Below are positions 56,668 to 64,000 of a DNA stretch of 64,000 nt, piece by piece (positions within the stretch are counted from its first letter, which is position 1; each line of letters starts with the position of its first letter). Origin of the DNA: Trifolium pratense. Lineage: Eukaryota; Streptophyta; Magnoliopsida; Fabales; Fabaceae. Both the position numbers and the translations under genes were made by a program. The notes beneath the pieces are model-generated. The model made no database searches. It saw only the letters and a program-made list of their open reading frames with translations, and was not told where the DNA came from. The DNA lies in NCBI RefSeq assembly GCF_020283565.1, contig NC_060059.1, positions 9,555,501 to 9,619,500 of the forward strand, written 5' to 3'.

Positions 56668-58858
56668 ACCCTCTCAAAACCCCATTACGCGAAAGCATCG
56701 CCAAAATCAACGGATTGTTGCTCATTCGTGGCCGAAAACTATTTTTTTTTATTGCAAACAGGTTCGCTCTGTGGCATGCGAACAGAGCTCGCAGTGTAGC
56801 ATGCAAACAGTGTTTTTAAAATTTTTGTCATTATACACAAGGTCGAGTTAGGTGCATATTGATAGCCTTGGTAGCATGTCTCATGGCCAAGTCCGAGGTG
56901 GATCCAATTTACACAATAACTTAGATAGTGGGCTGGTGGGCTTTTGTTTTATGGTGATTTAGTTACATGATTTGACTTTTATGAGTGTGTATAAAGAAAT
57001 CATAGTCGTGTAAGGTTTCAAAATTCAAATTCAATAAATAGATTTTGGTTTTATTTTAGCAAAAATATGAAACAAAGATTGGTGATACAATCTTAATTAA
57101 CAAGAAAAATTAATCGAGATGTAATAAAATAGTTTTACACAATTATCCAATAAAAAACTAACAATTTGTCATGTTATATTAAGAAAATGGGGTGATGTAG
57201 CGGAAAATATGGTTGTTATTCGTCGACAGTGGTGCATATTTTTAGATAATGTATAATTGGTTGACGGTGGAAAATAGTTTTGGATAATGTATAAAATAAA
57301 AGGCTTAATTGCATATTTGTTATTTTACACTTATTTTAAGTTTCAATTTGGTCTTTTACATTTAAAATTTTTTAAGTTGATCTTTTATGTTATTGATGTT
57401 AACGAAAATTCGTTCTTTCTATTAAATTTTGAGTTAATTCCGTCTAATTGTTCGTTAAATTTTGAGTTAATTTCATCTAAAATTTTCACATTACACCTTC
57501 CTAAATTGTCAACGTAAAAAATTCGTTAGCCACATTAACGATTTAAACATAAATTTAACTAAAAAGATCAACTTAAAAAATTAAATGAAAGAGACTAAAT
57601 GAAAATTTAAAATAAATATAAGTGATCAGTTTAAAATAATTTCCTTTGACCCAAATAAAATCATTTCCTTAGAAAAATGTCGTGAATAGTGTACCATAAA
57701 CGGTGTTTATTTTGGATCAGGATGCACTACAGTAATAAATCCCATAGTTACACGCTGTAGTGCATCTCAACCATCTATTTCAAATCGGACAGTTCTTATT
57801 ACTTCTTAATAAAATCAGTACAAATCAATCACAACCATCAATATTAGATCGGACGGCCCTGATTAAAAACAGCGTGAAAACAGTAGAAATATCTACAGCA
57901 GGATATCCAATTCCGTTTATTTTTGGACAAGAAAATTTGTTAAAGAGTGAATGTTGCATGTCGGTGGGTTGGCTAGCATAAGTAGTGGATACCATGTCAT
58001 TCGAATTCACGTTTTTAACAACAATTTTCAAATGCAACTACTCTTCCATTACTATGCTACACATCACAACTGTTTTTAGAGGGAGATAAGGGAAGATCTT
58101 TAGAGGAATACAAGAAATGTTTTTATTTTTTTAACATTTTTTAGTGAGAGTTATTATAATTTAAAATTGGAGAATTTTTCTAAAACTTCCAAAATTCTTC
58201 TAAAATCCTCTTAATTTTTGTAGTGATTTGTTATCTACTAATTTGAGGACCATGTCTCTACTTATAAATTTTTATTCAAATCATATCTCATTCAATATGA
58301 AACTCTCGACATGTCACTCATACTTTAGTTATGGCATCAAAATCATGTTAGTCATCAAAGTTATGACATCATATTTTTAGTCATACTTTAATTATTTTCT
58401 AACTTGAATATACTAGTATGTCATTGTTATTATGAATGAAATAAATTACTAAATTTGAGAACTATCTCTACTTATTAATTATTTGTGAACACATACTCTT
58501 ATTAAGGAGTGAAATGTAAAAATATTTTCTTGAAATTTATACTTTCAACTTTTTAAAATATTAAACTTTTGTATCTTTTAATATAAATTTTTTGTATTTA
58601 GATATTTTTTTTGTGTTCTTAAAACACAACTTAGCATGACTTTTTTTTTTATTAAAAATGTTAAGGGGCACTAATTAAACAACTAAATACAATATAAATA
58701 ATGTTTATTTTAACGAAACATACTTTTTTTTATTCTTTAACTATAATCCCGGAGACATTAGTTAACATGATTTTTTAATTTGCACAATTATTAATTTTTT
58801 TTTGTAAAAGTTAGTTACTTTTTATATACTTGTTGGGTATAAATTTGGTACCTTCAAC
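56668..58858. other. Intergenic DNA right of the copia element
   Basis: No gene supported. A decayed GGCTTAATTGCATATTTG MITE relative starts at 57302 (about 57302-57640). A perfect 12-bp inverted repeat, GATGCACTACAG (57721-57732) and CTGTAGTGCATC (57755-57766), is present. Confidence 0.5.
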
Positions 58859-59086
58859 TTAGGAGATCTGGTATGGAAAATTATTCTTCCCATGGATAAA
58901 AGAGATAAAGTCTTTGAGAAATGGTCACCTAATTGGGAAGGGTTATTCAAGATTTCCCAAGTATTATCTAACGGAGCTTATGAAATCGAAGAATTAATTC
59001 TTGAACAACGTTCAATAAACATGAATGACAAATATTTGAAGAAATATAAGTCAATGTTACAAGAAATATGCATAAAGAACGAGTAG
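58859..59086 (+). pseudogene. Ty3/gypsy polyprotein end fragment
   Basis: Reads LGDLVWKIILPMDKRDKVFE, then KWSPNWEGLFKISQVLSNGA, and MNDKYLKKY before the stop. This matches the region after the integrase core of plant Ty3/gypsy polyproteins (GDLVWK, KWSPNWEGPY, NGxYLKxY). Only this fragment is left. Confidence 0.8.
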
Positions 59087-60231
59087 TTAGAATTCAATTA
59101 ACTGTAAAAAAAAATACAATTCAATTAGAGTAGTTAGAAGTAGTTACAACTTTCAACTCTAATTATTGTTCGTATGATTAATTAATTATTTACTTACTAA
59201 AATTCACAAAAGAAAGTCGAGCATAATCCAAAGAGAGCATACTTTCTGTAGTCAAAGAGTGTCTTTAGCACAATAGCAGGTAAAGTAAAATCACTCCATT
59301 TGATAAAACATTACACTCTTGCTAATTTTTAACTAGGTAGTTTAATAAAAGTGACAACTAAACTATCCAATCCATCTCATAAAATTAGGTAATATCATCA
59401 TTATTAGTACTTGAGAAAAGTATCACTTATAGTATCACTAAAAATGTGATTAGTTTTTAATTGTGATAATACATCTTTTAATAATAGATTCACCCATCCA
59501 TATTCCAATAAAAATCATTACTCTTGTGAAGTGTGAACCACCTTAAGCGACAATTTGGTTTCCCATCTCATAACAAATGACAATTATTAAATGAGATTTA
59601 GTTTCTCGTGCGCCCTACGTCTTTCCTGTTTTATCTTTCTGTTACTTAATTAGCCATGTTATAAAAAATAAATATGATGGGGTGTTCTGCTATTTAAGTA
59701 ACGAACAGCGGTATTTTAATAATTTCATAGGACGCGCGAGAAAGACAGTAAGGTGGCAAAAGTAAATTTCTTATTGAATAGTGTCATATTTAAAGAGTTT
59801 GCACAATATGTGCAGCATGAGCCAAACCAAATTAGTATGCAGTTGAGAAAAATAACAGCAATTTAAAACCGAAAAGAAACTTAGTAAATTCATTCATTCA
59901 CTCACAAGCTACTACCATTACTAACTCTTTATTCATTCATTTGGTTGGTAAAGTTGTTGTTTCCATAGTTAGTAGTGAAACCAAAGAACAACACAGTTTC
60001 TTTCCATAGAAAAAATAAAAAACTAAAGACCAAACATAGAAGAACCATAGTTTCTTTCTTTGTAGAAAGAAAAAGAAAGTGTTTGTTTGACTTGACTCCA
60101 AAAAATCATATATTCAACCCAATTCTCCCGCTAATCTCGCCTCAACAAACACACATTTCCCTCCTTTTCCTTTATGTCCCAAAACCTCATTGTCACTTTT
60201 TTCTTCAACTAAACTAAACAAACTCAACACA
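59087..60231. other. Upstream region of the RLP4-type gene
   Basis: No gene. A small foldback element occupies 59602-59743 (TTTCTCGTGCGCCCT and the inverted AGGACGCGCGAGAAA). The last 350 bp hold repeated CATTCATTCA motifs and are probably promoter and leader. Confidence 0.45.
59602..59743. mobile_element. Small MITE with TTTCTCGYGCGYCCT ends
   Basis: The 142-bp unit has 15-bp inverted termini with two mismatches. No target-site duplication was recognised. It sits about 490 bp upstream of the RLP4-type ATG. Confidence 0.5.
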
Positions 60232-63200
60232 ATGATTCTCTTCTTCACCTTCTTATTATCCATCATCACTACCACCATCTCCACCTCCACTCCAACCCGA
60301 TCTCCCCCGTCCTTTCTCTACGGTAACTACTCGACTCATTTAAATTTTCACACGCGTATATATATTTGGTATCACAGTGAATTTCGTATCGAATGAAATA
60401 TTTTCGATTACTACTAATTAATTAATTTCATAATTTATAATGCAGGTAATTTGTCCTCTTACCACATTAACTGCGGCACTTCAACTAACACAACTGACAA
60501 CTTCAACACAACATGGCTCTCCGACCGTTACTACACCGGCGGCTCAACCTCCGTCGTATCGGAGCCACTCCGTTTCAACCTCCCATCGGAAAAAACTCTC
60601 CGCTACTTCCCTTCTTCTTCCAACGGTAAAAAAAACTGCTACTCTTTCCCCTCTCTTCCCTCATCTCGTTACCTTCTTCGTACTTTCACCGTCTACGATA
60701 ACTACGACGATAAGTCTCGTCCTCCTTCATTCGACGTCGCACTCTCCTCCACCATCATTTTCAACTGGCGTTCTCCATGGCCTGAATCGAGTTCTCGCGA
60801 CGGTGCTTACTCTGATCTCTTTGCCTTTCTCGCCACTCCTTCTACCGCCGATCTTTGCTTTTACGGTTTCGCTACCGATGCTCCGATTGTTTCTTCAATC
60901 GAGCTTGTTCCTGTTGATTCTTCTTCATACGATTCTCTCTCCACCGGAGAAAATGTTATTTTAGTTAACTACGGTAGAATTTCATGCGGTTCTGATGATC
61001 ATTTCGGTCCTGGTTTCACCAACGACAGTGACAAATTCGGCCGGTCATGGCAACCGGACGAAGCATTCCGAATCGGATCGGAAATAGCGGTTCGAGGTTT
61101 GTTAACGGAGAATACAGTTAACGGTAGTGATAAAGAACCGAATTATTTTCCGATGAAGCTTTATCAAACGGCTGTGACGTCAGAGGAGGATGAATTGGAG
61201 TACGAATTGAGTGTGGACGCGAAGATGGACTATATGGTGTGGCTGCATTTTGCTGAGATTGATTCTAGAGTGAAAAAAGAAGGAGAAAGAGTGTTTGATG
61301 TGTTCATCAATGGAAACAATGTAACAAGAATTGATATATACAAAGAAGTGGGAAGTTTTACTGCTTTTACTTGGCATTATACTGTTAGAAATTTGAGTAG
61401 TAATGTTTTGGGGATTAAGCTTGTAGCTGTTTCTGGTGCTCCTTTGATTAGTGGTTTTGAGAATTATGCATTGGTGCCTAATGAACCTTCAACTCACCCT
61501 CTTCAAGGTCTTTACTTAACCCCAAATTAGTACTATTTTCTTTCTTATTTGTTTGTTTGAAATTATTATCGGTATCTATGTGATTTGTTTGAAATTAGTG
61601 CTTTATAGATTATGCGTGATTGTTTTGTAGTAAGTGCAATGAAGGCATTGAAGGAATCGCTTCGTGTTCCGGGTAGAATGGGATGGAATGGTGATCCTTG
61701 TGCTCCTACAACTTGGGATGCTTGGGAGGGTGTTACTTGCCGTATGAGTGACGATAAAACTGCTCTCCTCATTACTGAAATGTAATCCATTCTTTCCAAT
61801 TCATGTTCCAAGCATGTGCTGAATACATATTTGTACTAATTTTCATGATCCATTCTTTAGTTTTTGTAGTCTTGTGATTAAATTACTCTGCCCCTCCTGA
61901 CTATATATGCATGCTTTCTGCCTATTGTCAAGAGTAGTAAGGTTAATTGTAAAATAGGTTCAATTGGTAAGTAAAAGGAAAGATGGTGGGTTATATAACT
62001 CACTCTTGATATCTTGTTTGAACATATAATATTTTTCTTGCATAATGAGTTTTGGATATATTGTTGTCAATGGATTCAATTCCTGCTTCACAAATGCTTA
62101 TGTAAGTTAACTAGTTAGTTAAATTTCTGAACCAAAAACAGCAAATTTAAGAAGGTTCAAGTTACTGATGGATTCCTCATCAGAGAACAGTTCCTCGTCT
62201 TTATTTAATTTCGTATCCCTGCGGAGCTTCGATTTATTATTTGTTCCTATTTTCATTTCAGAAATCTTGGCAGTCAAGGCTTAAAAGGGAACATCAGTGA
62301 CCAGATTAGTCTTTTATCAGACTTAGTAATCCTGTAAGTATGATCAGCTGCAAAAAAAATTTACATCTTGCATACCTTGCGACTTAAATGAATTGAGGTT
62401 CACACAATACTGACATGCATTAAGAATATACTGATTGAACAAGATTTGTAATTTTTTTCACTTGTTTAGTGGTACTCTAGCTTATATGTTCGTGTAGTAG
62501 TGATGATCTGAAGTTATTGTATATAAATTAATGTATTTTCCCCTCATTTTAGAACACTGAATATCCGTTTTCAAAATGATCAGCTTTGGTACTTGCATTT
62601 CCATGGCTACGATATCTATATATTCAAAATTTATAGAATCGTGAACAGAACACTCCAGCCAGTGCAAGGATGTCAAAGTTTCATGCTTTGTGCTTAACCA
62701 ACCTTACACTGTAATTAGAGTTCCTTACATATTCTAGTGCAAACCTTGATCTTCTATCCACATTCATTATCTAAAGTGCTGTTCCCTAATGTATATTGGC
62801 CACAATTTTGCATTCCTAGTATGCCGTCTGACTTCAGTTGCGTGCAACATGTGTTTTCCTAGATTAATTTTGGTCATGTTCATATTTCTTTCAGTTATAT
62901 ATTGGCAACTTCTCTTTGATTTTACAGGAACATGAGTTCTAATTCCTTGCGAGGCGAAATACCATCAGGACTAGGTCAAAAGTCCCTGATTCAAGTGTAA
63001 GATCAGATAGTAACTATTAAATACAGTTACTCAAAGAATTTCTATGCGTGGGGCAAGTATAAGATCAGATATTTGATACTCTTTTTATTTTTCTGTCATG
63101 TTTTCTGTAGGGATTTATCCAATAATCAGTTAACCGGCTCTATACCTGACAGTTTGGCATCTTCGAATCTGCAGCTTGTGTAAGCATTCACTGTATTGAT

Positions 63201-64000
63201 TAATGTCATTTTCTCTTACATAGTTCCACGACAAATTGACAATAAATAGGTTCTCTAATCCTTGCTTTTTTCTTTTCCTAATAGAAGTTTTGTAGTCTAC
63301 TCCTCCCCTTACTCTTTGCACATATTTTCCTTCACGTAAAATGTGCTTTTCTATCAAAAATGTTGATGCTATGATGTGCCGTGTTTTTATGAACTTTATG
63401 TCCCTATTGTCATCCAGTTTTGAAATTTGATTTTAATTTTGTTTTGTTATTTAAATTCCCAGAATCATATTGTTGTCAATATATTTTTCATGGATCTGGT
63501 GTCTCACTTCCACAATCTTATTTCTATTCATATATATATGATTGAAATGATATAAAACACCCGACCTTTAGTGCAGTCTTACCCGTGTCTCTTTTATACA
63601 TGTTATACTTTTTTCTTTTTTTTTTGGGTACATTATGTTTGTTTTATTATAATACATTGTCTCTACCAGGCTATTGAATGATAACCTATTGGAAGGACGA
63701 GTACCAGAGCAACTTTATTCTGTTGGCGTGCATGGTGGAGCTATCGAGTATGTCATTTAATATTCAAGTTTACTCTGTCAGATTCTGCTTGATATTGTCT
63801 TTAGAGTTTAGGGGATACGGATTACTTAGCTACTGAGTATGTCACTTCAATCTGATTGTCCATTGTTTCTTTTGCTATAATCTGCATTTTTGGTCTATGT
63901 CTACCTATGTTTGCATAATTCTTCTAAGCTGAAGTAGATTAGGTTTACAAAATCTCTTGCCTTTTTGCTTTTGTGAAGACAAAATGCTTACAAAATCTGT
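60232..64000 (+). CDS. Malectin-like/LRR receptor-like protein (RLP4 type), 3' part cut off
   Basis: Exons: 60232-60322, 60446-61507, 61631-61781, 62262-62333, 62928-62996, 63111-63179 and 63670-63747; the last exon(s) lie beyond the window. ATG 60232 starts a signal peptide (ILFFTFLLSIITTTIS). Exon 2 encodes a di-glucose-binding malectin-like domain, opening SSYHINCGTS and containing WLHFAEI and VFDVFINGNNVT. Exon 3 has the MGWNGDPCAPTTWDAWEGV linker typical before malectin-coupled LRRs. Exons 4-7 each encode one LRR of 23-26 residues (INLGSQGLKGNIS, LNMSSNSLRGEIP, LDLSNNQLTGSIP, LLNDNLLEGRVP). The layout matches Arabidopsis RLP4 and At1g25570-like proteins, which have a transmembrane segment but no kinase domain. 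That ending is expected outside the window and cannot be checked here. Confidence 0.9.

Noticed and set aside
60440..60964. 174-codon frame overlapping exon 2 of the RLP4-type gene
   Set aside because: It is an alternative frame of a codon-biased exon; the malectin-like frame has clear family motifs and splice sites.

Overview
The window is plant nuclear DNA, very probably from a temperate legume of the Medicago/Trifolium group. The reasons are an intron-rich AT-rich gene layout, a legume lectin, a leucoanthocyanidin reductase that closely resembles Medicago LAR as I remember it, and legume-type LINEs, TRIMs, MITEs and Helitrons. No prokaryotic feature, CRISPR array or operon is present. The species is an inference; I could not run a search.

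I can support six protein-coding genes and one tRNA. (1) A 14-exon multi-pass membrane RING-finger gene (4044-9737, +); its introns carry a MULE-type MITE, a TRIM LTR and a CCGACAC-type foldback repeat. (2) A 5-exon LAR gene (11140-14370, -), convergent with the RING gene; LAR makes flavan-3-ols for condensed tannins. (3) A 7-exon NAC gene of the SOG1 type (18483-23953, +), divergent from LAR. It has a one-base frameshift in the NAC domain, a duplicated exon and many SQ dipeptides. (4) A 48-codon DVL/ROTUNDIFOLIA4-like peptide gene (34568-34714, -). (5) An intronless legume lectin (44766-45620, -). (6) A malectin-like plus LRR receptor-like protein gene of the RLP4 type (60232 to beyond the right edge, +). 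tRNA-Asp(GTC) lies at 46623-46694 (-).

The rest is dominated by mobile DNA. The main items are a Helitron at 478-1403, a Helitron with two copies of its 5' end at 47813-49716, and an intact-looking Ty1/copia element with LTRs that read identical (52012-56662). There are several LINE relics, one of them invaded by a second LINE fragment with a 16-bp target-site duplication. A 125-bp tRNA-like SINE has a 16-bp duplication and a matching empty site elsewhere in the window. At least four TRIM-like remnants and about ten MITE/foldback elements were also seen, several with clear target-site duplications.

The genes do not form a pathway or a cluster. I found no convincing undescribed biological system. 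The observations most worth a second look are the doubled Helitron 5' end, the frameshifted SOG1-like gene with its duplicated exon, the nested LINE and SINE insertions, the very young copia insertion beside a TATA box, and the small DVL gene that length cut-offs would miss.
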